DNA of 64,000 bases, taken from NCBI GenBank assembly GCA_934659425.1, contig CAKUHU010000001.1:124001-188000 (forward strand), read 5' to 3'. The DNA is from an uncultured Oscillospiraceae bacterium (GTDB lineage: Bacteria > Bacillota > Clostridia > Oscillospirales > Oscillospiraceae). The notes under the pieces were generated by a model. That model was not told the origin of the DNA and ran no database searches. It saw only the letters and a program-made list of their open reading frames with translations. Positions 24,788-32,491 of this stretch are shown one piece after another (position 1 is the stretch's first letter; the number at the start of each line of letters is the position of its first letter). Made by a program: the position numbers and the translations under genes.

Positions 24788-26992
24788 TTACAGGTGGAGC
24801 ACTCGATCCTTGATCTCCTGGGTCCTGCCCTGGTTCCAGAACTGGGTGCCGATATATCCGCAGGTCCGGCGGGCCACATTCATCTTGTCCTGATCCCGGT
24901 TGTGGCAGTGGGGGCACTCCCACACCAGCTTGCCGTCATCCTCTGCGATCTGGATCTCTCCGTCAAAGCCGCACACTTGGCAAAAATCCGACTTGGTGTT
25001 CAGCTCGGCGTACATGATGTTGTCGTAGATAAACTGAATGAGGGAAAGCACCGCAGGGATGTTGTTCTGCATGTTGGGGACCTCCACATAGCTGATGGCC
25101 CCGCCGGGGGAGAGGGACTGGAATTTGGCCTCAAAGGCCAGCTTTTCAAAGGCGTCAATCTCCTCGGTGACATGGATGTGGTAGGAGTTGGTGATATAGG
25201 ACTTGTCGGTGACCCCGGGAATGACGCCGAACCGCTTTTGGAGGCACTTGGCAAAGCGGTAGGTGGTGGACTCCAAGGGGGTGCCGTAGAGGGAGAAGTC
25301 GATGTTGCTCTCCGCCTTCCAGGTCTTGCAGGCGTCGTTCATATACTGCATGACCTGCAGGGCAAAGGGCGTGCCCACCTCCGGTTCGGTGTGGGAGACG
25401 CCGGTCATATACTTGACGCACTCATAGAGTCCGGCGTAGCCCAGGGAGATGGTGGAGTAGCCGTTGAAAAGCAGCTTGTCGATGGGCTCTCCCTTTTCCA
25501 GACGGGCCAGGGCCCCATCCTGCCAGAGGATGGGGGCGGCATCGGACAAAGTGCCCTTGAGCCGCTCGTGGCGGCACAAGAGGGCCCGATGACACAGCTC
25601 AAGGCGCTGGTCAAAGATCTTCCAAAACTCCTCCAAATCGCCGCCGGAGGAGAGGGCCACATCCACCAGGTTAATGGTACACACACCCTGGTTGAACCGG
25701 CCATAGTATTTGTGCTTGCCCGGCTCGTAGTTCCGGGCGTTGGCGATGTTGCCGACGCCCGCCTCGGTGAACCGGTCGGGAGTCAGGAAGGAGCGGCAAC
25801 CCATGCAGGTATAGACATCGCCCTTATCCCGGAGCATGATCTTCTCTGAAATATAGTCGGGCACCAGCCGCTTGGCAGTACACTTGGCGGCCAATTCAGT
25901 GAGATACCAGTAGGCAGTCCCCTCCCGGATGTTGTCCTCCTCCAGCACATAGATGAGTTTGGGGAAGGCGGGAGTGACCCATACGCCCACCTCATTTTTT
26001 ACGCCCTTATAGCGCTGGAGAAGGGTCTCTTCAATGATGACCGCCAGATCCTTCTTCTCCTGCTCGTTCTTGGCCTCCCCCAGGTACATGAATACGGTGA
26101 TGAAGGGGGCTTGTCCATTGGTGGTCATGAGGGTGACCACCTGATACTGGATGGTCTGGACACCTCGGCGGATCTCCTCCCGCAGGCGCTTTTCCACCAC
26201 CTTGGAAATGGCGGCCCCATCCAGCTCCCCTTGGTTGAAGGTTTTGAACTCCTCGATAACGTCGGCGCGAATCTTTTGGCGGGAGATGTCCACAAAGGGG
26301 GCAAGGTGGGTCAGGGAGATAGACTGTCCGCCGTACTGGTTAGAAGCCACCTGGGCGATAATCTGCGTGGCGATGTTGCAGGCAGTGGAGAAGGAGTGAG
26401 GCTTTTCAATCATGGTGCCGGAGATAACAGTGCCGTTTTGCAGCATGTCCTCTAAGTTGATCAGGTCGCAGTTGTGCATATGCTGGGCAAAATAGTCCAT
26501 GTCATGGAAATGGATGATGCCCTGCTCATGGGCCTCCACGATGTCGGGGGGCAGCAGCACCCGACGGGTCAGGTCTTTGGATACCTCTCCTGCCATGTAA
26601 TCCCGCTGGACGGCGTTGACTTTGGGATCTTTATTGGAATTTTCTTGCTTGACCTCCTCGTTGTTGCTCTCGATGAGGGTCAGGATTTGTTCGTCGGTGG
26701 TATTGGCGGCCCGGGCTAAGGAGCGGGTGTACCGGTAGCGGATATACCGCTTGGCAGTTTTATAAGCCCCCTCCTTCATGATCTCAGTCTCTACCAATTC
26801 CTGGATCTCTTCCACGGAAAGGGGGCGGCCGATGTGGGCGGCAAAGTCCTCAATGCGGTCGGCGATGGCACGGATCTGGCCGGGGGTCAGCTCCCGGGCG
26901 CCTGTGGTGGCGGCGTTGGCCTTTGCCACGGCGGCGGCGATTTTTTCTGGGTTGAAAGTGACTTCTTGACCGCTGCGCTTGATGATTTTCAT
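24788..26992 (-). CDS. nrdD: Anaerobic (class III) ribonucleoside-triphosphate reductase
   Basis: 734-residue glycyl-radical enzyme making dNTPs without oxygen. Domains: N-terminal ATP-cone (about residues 1-90, KRSGQEVTFNPEKIAAAVAKAN), catalytic barrel with cysteine motifs (TCMGCRSFL), and C-terminal zinc site (CQVCGF, CPHC) followed by the radical motif RRTCGYIG. ATG 26992 starts the ATP-cone; a longer frame upstream is unlikely. Two NrdR-box-like elements lie upstream. Its activase nrdG is downstream beyond the inserted XRE gene. Confidence 0.97.
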   Translation of the reverse strand: MKIIKRSGQEVTFNPEKIAAAVAKANAATTGARELTPGQIRAIADRIEDFAAHIGRPLSVEEIQELVETEIMKEGAYKTAKRYIRYRYTRSLARAANTTDEQILTLIESNNEEVKQENSNKDPKVNAVQRDYMAGEVSKDLTRRVLLPPDIVEAHEQGIIHFHDMDYFAQHMHNCDLINLEDMLQNGTVISGTMIEKPHSFSTACNIATQIIAQVASNQYGGQSISLTHLAPFVDISRQKIRADVIEEFKTFNQGELDGAAISKVVEKRLREEIRRGVQTIQYQVVTLMTTNGQAPFITVFMYLGEAKNEQEKKDLAVIIEETLLQRYKGVKNEVGVWVTPAFPKLIYVLEEDNIREGTAYWYLTELAAKCTAKRLVPDYISEKIMLRDKGDVYTCMGCRSFLTPDRFTEAGVGNIANARNYEPGKHKYYGRFNQGVCTINLVDVALSSGGDLEEFWKIFDQRLELCHRALLCRHERLKGTLSDAAPILWQDGALARLEKGEPIDKLLFNGYSTISLGYAGLYECVKYMTGVSHTEPEVGTPFALQVMQYMNDACKTWKAESNIDFSLYGTPLESTTYRFAKCLQKRFGVIPGVTDKSYITNSYHIHVTEEIDAFEKLAFEAKFQSLSPGGAISYVEVPNMQNNIPAVLSLIQFIYDNIMYAELNTKSDFCQVCGFDGEIQIAEDDGKLVWECPHCHNRDQDKMNVARRTCGYIGTQFWNQGRTQEIKDRVLHL

Positions 26993-27079
26993 GGGTGTGA
27001 CGTCCCCTCTCTGTGTTGGTATCTTTTGCCCAAGCATCCAAAGTATACAACATCTTGAAACACAATGCAAGGATTTTTC

Positions 27080-27124
27080 ACAAGATATAGTACCAATATT
27101 TTAAAACAGAGTCTAAATATTGTA
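27080..27124 (-). promoter_or_regulatory. Pair of NrdR-box-like elements at the nrdD promoter
   Basis: ACAAGATATAGTA (27080-27092) and TCTAAATATTGTA (27112-27124) both resemble the NrdR consensus (ACAcwATATaTwGTG-like), 32 bases apart or three helical turns. On the minus strand they overlap a -10 (TACTAT) and -35 (TTAGAC) spaced 18. NrdR repression of nrdD is inferred. The rest of the 26993-27271 gap shows no gene. Confidence 0.5.
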
Positions 27125-27271
27125 CCTATAAAAATGAGGAGGCCGCTCAAAGCCTGATGTCAGAAGGAAAATGCTTGGGGAATAAGAGGCGGGAAGAGTG
27201 GGTTTTCCTGACGTAAAACAGGAAGGGAGTGCGTGACATCTGCTGTAAAGGTGCAGAGGAAATGGGAAGAG

Positions 27272-27308
27272 AAAAAACGTCTGGAGCGAGATCGCCCCAG
27301 ACGTTTTT
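27272..27308 (-). terminator. Terminator of the thiamine (thiE-cytX) operon
   Basis: AAAAACGTCTGG pairs with CCAGACGTTTTT, with GCGA/CGC extending the stem; lies just after the cytX stop. Confidence 0.85.
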
Positions 27309-27323
27309 CGGAGAGAGAAGGCT

Positions 27324-28496
27324 TTAGGCCGGTGATTTGGCGGAAAACAGCTTTTCTGCCAGAAGGCACAGCACAATGGTGAGGACCATGTCGGCCAGAG
27401 TGCAGCCGATGACCAGATCCACGCCCATGAGCCAGCGGTAGGCGGCAAAGCCTATGAGCCAGATGAGCAGGTTCCGCTTATCCACAGATCGGTCAAAGCA
27501 GTCCCGTTTCAGCAGGAAGAAGTCGGCGATCTGAATGGCGATCATGGGGGCGAACACTGAGCCGATGAGGTATAAAAAGCCGGAGATATCATCCATGGGG
27601 AAGAGGATCGCCCCTGCGACACCTACCAAAGTCACGGCCGCCGCGGTCCATTTTCCGTTGATTTTTTTGCTGAGGGATTCGGCGGAGATACCGGCGGACC
27701 AGGCGTCCAGGAAGGTGGTGGTGACGGTGGAGAGGACCAGGATCACCAAAGCGGCAATGCCCAGGCCGGCCTTCACCATGATGACGGCGATGTCATATTC
27801 ACCGGTGTAGATGGCGGCACCCATGCCGATGGTATACATCCAGATGGAGACCAGACCGTAGACCACTGTGCTGACCAGGGTGGCCTGGAAGGGCTTTTCC
27901 GCCTCCCGGGTGTAGTCGCTGATGAGGGGCAGCCAGCTCAAGGGCATGGCCACCGCCAGCTCCACCGCCGCGCCGAATGTCATGGCCTCGCCCAGGTCGC
28001 CGCCCACGGGAGCGCCGGAGAAGAAGATGACCTTGCAAAGGACCAGGGTCAGCAGGAACAGCGCCGCCATGGAGATATTGTTGATCCAGCCCAGATTGGT
28101 GACGCCCACCAAGATCCAAAGGAGGATCAATCCGCCGATGACCAGACACCAAATCCAGTGCCCGGCGTCAAAGATGCCCCCGATGGCGAGGGCGCCGTCG
28201 TAGATCATGATGGCGGTCCAACCCACCAGCTGCAGAACGTTCAAGAGGGCGAACAGGAGACCTCCGGTTTGCCCGAAGCTCATTTTCACCGTCTCCATGG
28301 CGCTGCGGCCGCTGCGGCCGCCGATGAGACCTGCCAGGAAAAATAGGGTGCAGCCAATGATATGGCCGAGCAGGATGGCGGCAAAGCCCCTGGCCATCCC
28401 CAGGGGGGCAAAGCTGGTGCCGGTGAGGATCTCGGCGATGGAGACGCCGGCACCGAACCAAATCAGACCGTTTTGAAATGAGGATGTCTTTTTCAC
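27324..28496 (-). CDS. cytX: CytX-type hydroxymethylpyrimidine permease
   Basis: 390-residue nucleobase-cation-symport-1 transporter with about 12 membrane segments. Starts SSFQNGLIWFGAGVSIAEILTG, with the transport-family block LPLISDYTREAEKPFQ. In TPP-controlled operons this branch imports hydroxymethylpyrimidine (HMP), the substrate of ThiD. GTG 28496 has AGGGAG at eight bases; longer frames are unsupported. It is the last gene of thiE-thiD-thiT-tenA-cytX. Substrate is inferred from operon context. Confidence 0.88.
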   Translation of the reverse strand: MKKTSSFQNGLIWFGAGVSIAEILTGTSFAPLGMARGFAAILLGHIIGCTLFFLAGLIGGRSGRSAMETVKMSFGQTGGLLFALLNVLQLVGWTAIMIYDGALAIGGIFDAGHWIWCLVIGGLILLWILVGVTNLGWINNISMAALFLLTLVLCKVIFFSGAPVGGDLGEAMTFGAAVELAVAMPLSWLPLISDYTREAEKPFQATLVSTVVYGLVSIWMYTIGMGAAIYTGEYDIAVIMVKAGLGIAALVILVLSTVTTTFLDAWSAGISAESLSKKINGKWTAAAVTLVGVAGAILFPMDDISGFLYLIGSVFAPMIAIQIADFFLLKRDCFDRSVDKRNLLIWLIGFAAYRWLMGVDLVIGCTLADMVLTIVLCLLAEKLFSAKSPA

Positions 28497-28510
28497 TATG
28501 TTTTCTCCCT

Positions 28511-29182
28511 TCAAATTAAGTCCGGGCGGGGCCGGGCACTCATCTCCCAGAAGCGGCGTTCGTGGAGGGAACAGCGGCGGAAAATTTCCATACACTGTGT
28601 TTTCCGCTCTGCATCCAACCCGGTGCAGACCCTTTCCGTAAAAATGGACCACTCTTTGCAGATGGTATCATATCGGTCTCCCGCATAGTCGCTGACGAAA
28701 AGACGGTAGGGGCTGTCCAGCACAGCGGGGGAGGAACGCAGGATCTCACCGAAGATCCAGCCGTAGCTCAGCATACAGGGGAGGCAGGCCATCATGCATT
28801 CGGCGGCTCCACGGCCAGTTTGGGCAGAGGACAACATGTCATCCACATAGGCCTGGTTTTCCGGGCGCAGGGGAAGAGACTGGATCTCCTCATCCTTCAG
28901 TCCGTATCGTTTCAAATAGTACCGCCGGGTGGAGTCCTCTGCTTCATTGACAAAGGCCAGGAGGGAGTAATAGTTGCGGATCTCCGCCATGTCGCGGGAG
29001 TGGAGGATCCCCCAGGCAAAGACCTTGGAGTACTCCCGCAGGTATAGGCTGTCATCTACGATATAGCCCTTGAAGCACGCTTCATCTAAGGTGCCGTCGG
29101 CCACCCCGCGCAAAAATTCCGTGTCCAGGCAGCTGCGCCAGATGGGCAGGCTGTCCTGAATGCATTCGTCCAAAAAACTCAT
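28511..29182 (-). CDS. tenA: Thiaminase II / aminopyrimidine aminohydrolase
   Basis: 223-residue TenA-family protein that converts degraded thiamine pyrimidines (aminomethyl-HMP) to HMP for reuse. Recognised by the helical fold and motifs DDSLYLREYSKVFAWG, CMMACLPCMLSYGWIFGEI with the active-site cysteine region, and the closing SLHERRFWEMS. Its ATG overlaps the thiT stop by four bases. Fourteen bases separate it from cytX, so salvage and uptake of HMP are made together. Confidence 0.93.
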   Translation of the reverse strand: MSFLDECIQDSLPIWRSCLDTEFLRGVADGTLDEACFKGYIVDDSLYLREYSKVFAWGILHSRDMAEIRNYYSLLAFVNEAEDSTRRYYLKRYGLKDEEIQSLPLRPENQAYVDDMLSSAQTGRGAAECMMACLPCMLSYGWIFGEILRSSPAVLDSPYRLFVSDYAGDRYDTICKEWSIFTERVCTGLDAERKTQCMEIFRRCSLHERRFWEMSARPRPDLI

Positions 29183-29790
29183 GCTCTGCTCCTTTCCCGC
29201 ACCGCTTTTTTCAGAACAGTCAAGGGCAGCGCAAGCAGGATCACCGTGGTGATGATGCCCTCGGGGACTTTGGAGGAGAGGTGGTAGGTCAGGCTGTAGG
29301 CCCAAGCGCCCCAGCCGTCCCAGGCGTTTTGAGAGAAGAAGATGACGCCGCTGAACACATGGCCCCAAAATTTCAGAAAAATGGCCAGGGCGCAGCCGGC
29401 CAGGGCCTTCCAACGTTTCTCGCTGCCGAAGATGCCGGCATAGCCCAGACAGGAGAAGCACACCAGATGCTCTACAAAGATCTGGGCCCAGTGGACCGGC
29501 TGCCAGGCCGGGAGCAGGATGATAGCCAGAATGCCGCATACCCAGCCGGCTAAAAAGGACAGCCGGTAATCATATACCAGAGCCAGCAGCATCAGCGGGA
29601 TCATGGAGCCGCAGGTGATGGCTGCGCCGGTGGGCAGGGGGATCATGATGGAGGCCAGCACCAGCGTCAGAGCGCAGGCCAGACCGCCCAAACAGAGGTT
29701 TTTGACGGTCAGCTTCAGTCCCCGGCACAACCAGGCGGTGACAGCCAGATAGGCGATAGTAAAAACGGCAACAAGGATGGGAGCGGTCAT
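29179..29790 (-). CDS. thiT: Thiamine ECF transporter S component
   Basis: 203-residue membrane protein with six hydrophobic segments. The ThiT signature is visible: a substrate-binding loop with PAWQPVHWAQIFVEHLVCF, and KFWGHVFSGVIFFSQNAWDGWGAW rich in Trp for stacking the thiamine rings. It needs the shared ECF energising module, which is not in this window. Overlaps both thiD (upstream) and tenA (downstream) by four bases, so expression is tightly coupled and riboswitch-controlled. Confidence 0.95.
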   Translation of the reverse strand: MTAPILVAVFTIAYLAVTAWLCRGLKLTVKNLCLGGLACALTLVLASIMIPLPTGAAITCGSMIPLMLLALVYDYRLSFLAGWVCGILAIILLPAWQPVHWAQIFVEHLVCFSCLGYAGIFGSEKRWKALAGCALAIFLKFWGHVFSGVIFFSQNAWDGWGAWAYSLTYHLSSKVPEGIITTVILLALPLTVLKKAVRERSRA

Positions 29791-30584
29791 GATTGAAACT
29801 CCCCCTTCAGATCAAACATATGGTTCATGGGACCGGAGCCGCGGCCCAGGTCCAGCATTGCCGCCAGTGCGCCGGAGATGTATGCCTTGGCCCGCTCTAC
29901 GGCGGCTTCCAAGGGAAGGCCCTTGGCCAGGTTGGAGGCGATGGCACTGGAGAGGGTGCAGCCGGTGCCGTGGGTGTTGGGGTTATCGATTCGCTTGCCG
30001 TGGAACCAAGTGGCCTTGCCGTTTTGCCAGAGCAGGTCATCGGCGTCATTGATCTGGTGTCCACCCTTGCACAGCACCGCACAGCCATAGCTTTCGCTGA
30101 TGAGCCGGGCGGCGGCCTCCATGCCGGCGGCGTCGGTGATGGTGAGGCCGGAGAGGATCTCCGCCTCCGGAATGTTGGGGGTCAGGACGGTGGCCAGGGG
30201 CAAAAGCTGGGCCTTCAGCGTGTCCACTGCATCTTCAGAGATGAGCCGGGCGCCGGAGGTGGCCACCATCACAGGGTCTACCACCAGGTTTTTGGCGTGG
30301 TATTGCCTGAGCTTGTCTGCGATGACCTGAATCAGGGGGATGCTGGAAACCATGCCGATCTTCACCGCGTCGGGAAAGATGTCGGTGAAGATACAGTCCA
30401 GCTGGTCGGCCAAAAAGGCGGGGGTGGACTCTAAGATGCTCTTTACGCCGGTAGTGTTCTGGGCGGTGAGGGCCGTGACAGCGCTGGTGGCAAATACGCC
30501 GTTGGCTGTCATGGTCTTGATATCTGCCTGGATACCGGCGCCTCCGCTGGAATCGCTTCCAGCGATCGTCAATGCGGTTTTCAT
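29787..30584 (-). CDS. thiD: Hydroxymethylpyrimidine/phosphomethylpyrimidine kinase
   Basis: 265-residue ribokinase-fold enzyme that phosphorylates HMP twice to HMP-PP. Motifs: IAGSDSSGGAGIQADIK at the N-terminus, VVDPVMVATSG, and the anion-hole/catalytic block NTHGTGCTLSSAIA. AAAAGGAG precedes the ATG. Second gene of the thiE operon; it supplies the pyrimidine half for ThiE. The 90-base gap to thiE carries a small hairpin. Confidence 0.96.
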   Translation of the reverse strand: MKTALTIAGSDSSGGAGIQADIKTMTANGVFATSAVTALTAQNTTGVKSILESTPAFLADQLDCIFTDIFPDAVKIGMVSSIPLIQVIADKLRQYHAKNLVVDPVMVATSGARLISEDAVDTLKAQLLPLATVLTPNIPEAEILSGLTITDAAGMEAAARLISESYGCAVLCKGGHQINDADDLLWQNGKATWFHGKRIDNPNTHGTGCTLSSAIASNLAKGLPLEAAVERAKAYISGALAAMLDLGRGSGPMNHMFDLKGEFQS

Positions 30585-30673
30585 GTTTACTCTCCTTTTT
30601 GCATTGAAGTTTTATGAAGCGATACAAGGTGGTGCCCCCAATGTACCGCTTGAAAACGGCGAAAAGCCGGTTT

Positions 30674-31321
30674 TCACGGTGCTTGAAAGATTTCCCGGGA
30701 CATGTTCAGCAGCTCCGCTGCCGCCGCCTTCACATCAGCTTGGGCAAAGAGGGCGGAGACCACAGCCACCCCATCCAGACCGCAGTCGGCCAGCTCTGAG
30801 ATGTTGTCCCGGGTGACGCCGCCGATGGCCACCACCGGGATGTGTACCGCCGAAGTGATGGCCCGGATGGTGTCTCTGGAGATGGGATGGGCATCCGTTT
30901 TGGTGCCGGTGACGAAGGCGGCCCCGACGCCCAGATAGTCGGCGCCCGCCGCTTGGGCACGGAGGGCCTCCTCCACATTGTGGGCGGAGACGCCCAAAAG
31001 CTTGTCCGGCCCCAAAAGGGCCCGGACCTGGCCGGCCTCCAGATCTTCCTGGCCCACGTGGACGCCGTCGGCACCGCTCTTCAGGGCGATGTCCACGCTG
31101 TCGTTAATGATGCTGACCGCCCCTTTCCTGCGGCACAGGGCGGTGAACTGCCTGGCCTGTTCCAGGAAGGCGTCATGGTCCAGATGCTTTTCCCGCAGCT
31201 GCACCACGGAGGCACCGCCGTCAATGGCGGATTCGACCTGCCTGAGCAGTGCGGCGCTGTCCCGGGCCCAGGCTCGGTCTGTGACGGCGTAGAGGAGCAG
31301 TTGATTGGCGCTGATCTTCAT
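30674..31321 (-). CDS. thiE: Thiamine-phosphate synthase
   Basis: 215-residue TIM-barrel enzyme joining HMP-PP and hydroxyethylthiazole phosphate. Motifs: VQLREKHLDHDAFL, IINDSVDIALKSGADGVHVGQEDL, LGVSAHNVEEA, and VAIGGVTRDNI. ATG 31321 has GGAGG upstream. First gene of the operon, behind a TPP riboswitch and its attenuator hairpin. Works with ThiM (other operon), which makes the thiazole phosphate. Confidence 0.96.
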   Translation of the reverse strand: MKISANQLLLYAVTDRAWARDSAALLRQVESAIDGGASVVQLREKHLDHDAFLEQARQFTALCRRKGAVSIINDSVDIALKSGADGVHVGQEDLEAGQVRALLGPDKLLGVSAHNVEEALRAQAAGADYLGVGAAFVTGTKTDAHPISRDTIRAITSAVHIPVVAIGGVTRDNISELADCGLDGVAVVSALFAQADVKAAAAELLNMSREIFQAP

Positions 31322-31341
31322 ATGGGATCCCTCCAAAGGAC

Positions 31342-31379
31342 AAAAAATCCGCAGACACATCAACCTGACATGTCTGCGG
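31342..31379 (-). terminator. Riboswitch attenuator before thiE
   Basis: CCGCAGACA (31379-31371 on the minus strand) pairs with TGTCTGCGG (31357-31349), followed by ATTTTTT. It lies between the TPP aptamer and thiE, so ligand-induced premature termination is the likely mode. Confidence 0.85.
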
Positions 31380-31389
31380 CGGAAACCTT

Positions 31390-31476
31390 CCTATCTCCCT
31401 ACGTTGGCATGATCCAAATCAGGTTATGGGTCGAGACCTTGCGGCCTCCTCTCAGCCTGCGCCAGCAGACTCCCCT
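31390..31476 (-). ncRNA. TPP riboswitch controlling thiE-thiD-thiT-tenA-cytX
   Basis: The THI-box core is present on the minus strand: GGGGAGTC, GCTGAGAGGA, GACCC, AACCTGAT, GGATCATGCC and ACGTAGGGA in order. It is a thiamine pyrophosphate aptamer directly followed by an intrinsic terminator, so TPP should shut off the leftward operon. Confidence 0.95.
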
Positions 31477-31487
31477 TTTGTCGCTTT

Positions 31488-31516
31488 AGTATACGCCCTT
31501 TTTCCGTTTTTTTCAA
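31488..31516 (-). promoter_or_regulatory. Promoter of the thiE operon
   Basis: Minus-strand TTGAAA (31516-31511), 17 bases, TATACT (31493-31488), immediately before the leftward TPP aptamer. Confidence 0.7.
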
Positions 31517-31521
31517 CCCCC

Positions 31522-31550
31522 TTGACAACCTTTTTTCCAAGTGGCATAAT
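31522..31550 (+). promoter_or_regulatory. Promoter of thiW-thiM
   Basis: TTGACA (31522-31527), 17 bases, CATAAT (31545-31550), immediately before the rightward TPP aptamer. The -35 boxes of the two divergent promoters are only five bases apart. Confidence 0.75.
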
Positions 31551-31560
31551 GGGAAAAAAC

Positions 31561-31640
31561 AGGGGAGCCGGGAACTTTGGCTGAGAGGAAGCGAACGCTT
31601 CGACCCTTTACCTGATGTGGGTAATGCCACCGTAGGGAGT
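31561..31640 (+). ncRNA. TPP riboswitch controlling thiW-thiM
   Basis: Second THI element: AGGGGAGCCGGGA, GGCTGAGAGGAAG, CGACCC, ACCTGATGTGG, GTAATGCCACCGTAGGGA. Same architecture as the leftward aptamer, on the other strand, followed by its own hairpin terminator at 31661. Confidence 0.95.
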
Positions 31641-31660
31641 CATCCGGTGATTCACATGCG

Positions 31661-31690
31661 GCGGGTACCTCCAGGTACCCGCTGTTTTTG
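31661..31690 (+). terminator. Riboswitch attenuator before thiW
   Basis: GCGGGTACCT pairs with AGGTACCCGC across CC, followed by TGTTTTT. Positioned to end transcription when TPP is bound. Confidence 0.88.
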
Positions 31691-31955
31691 ATCCCTTGAA
31701 AGAGAGGAGCGTGGGGAGAGAACGTATCGGCGTCCCGGGAGACCGGGAGCGGGCCGAGGGGGAGCGCCCTGGGTCCGGGCCAAAAGCGCAGCGATGGGAA
31801 GCCGTGTTCCGGCGTGAGAGGAGGCCAGTGAGCCTCGACCGAATTTCCACAGGCGGAGGATTTTCGCCTGTCACCTTGCCATGCAAGGGGAAAACGCTGC
31901 GATATTTTCTGTTTTCTCCCTGCGGAGCCTAAACTTCAAAGGAGTATGTTTAATC
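31691..31955 (+). other. Hairpin-rich 265-base leader between attenuator and thiW
   Basis: No convincing gene, but several local stems: TCCCGG-GAGA-CCGGGA, GCCG/CGGC, GAGGC/GCCTC, CAGGCG/CGCCTG and CCTTGC-CAT-GCAAGG. Much more GC-rich and structured than a plain leader. A leftward open frame of about 90 codons covers it but has no ribosome-binding site. It may be a second regulatory RNA or a dispersed repeat; unknown. Confidence 0.4.
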
Positions 31956-32474
31956 ATGAAAAACAGTTCGGTTAAAAAGCTGGCACTGGCCAGCGTTCTG
32001 TGTGCGGTAGCTGTTGTAGGCAGTATGTTTTCTTTCCCTGTCTTTGCAAGTAAATGCGCCCCGGTGCAGCACATGGTGAATATCCTGTGTGCGGTGTTTT
32101 TAGGACCGGCATACGGAGTGGGGGCAGCCTTTGTGTCCAGCCTTCTGCGAAATTTGCTGAGTCTGGGGACCCCGCTGGCCTTTCCCGGCAGTATGTGCGG
32201 CGCGCTGCTGTGCGGCCTGGCCTATTGGAAGACGAAGAATCTGCCTGTGACTTTGGTGGCTGAAGTGTTTGGCACGGGGATCGTCGGTGGACTGCTCTCC
32301 TATCCAGTGGCCATTTTTGTGATGGGCAAAAATGCGGGGGATATTGCATTCTACGCCTATATCGTGCCCTTCCTGGTATCCACAGTGGGCGGCTCCATCC
32401 TGGCGGGGATCTTGATGTTCGCCCTTCAGAAGAGCGGGGCGCTGAAGTCCATGCAGGCCACTTTGGAGCACTGA
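31956..32474 (+). CDS. thiW: ThiW-type ECF transporter S component (thiazole precursor)
   Basis: 172-residue hydrophobic protein with about five membrane helices. The start KKLALASVLCAVAVVGSMFSFPV and the blocks CAPVQHMVNILCAVFLGPAYG and SLGTPLAFPGSMCGALLCGL match ThiW, the S component proposed to import hydroxyethylthiazole. AAAGGAG lies 11 bases before ATG 31956. The pairing with ThiM, which phosphorylates that thiazole, and the TPP riboswitch support the role. The shared ECF module is elsewhere. Confidence 0.92.
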   Translation: MKNSSVKKLALASVLCAVAVVGSMFSFPVFASKCAPVQHMVNILCAVFLGPAYGVGAAFVSSLLRNLLSLGTPLAFPGSMCGALLCGLAYWKTKNLPVTLVAEVFGTGIVGGLLSYPVAIFVMGKNAGDIAFYAYIVPFLVSTVGGSILAGILMFALQKSGALKSMQATLEH

Positions 32475-32491
32475 TTTTTGGAGGAGTTCCC

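Noticed and set aside
31608..31886. A leftward 92-codon frame over the thiW leader
   Set aside because: No site, Arg/Pro/Ser-rich composition and overlap with the riboswitch terminator. Recorded as a structured leader instead.
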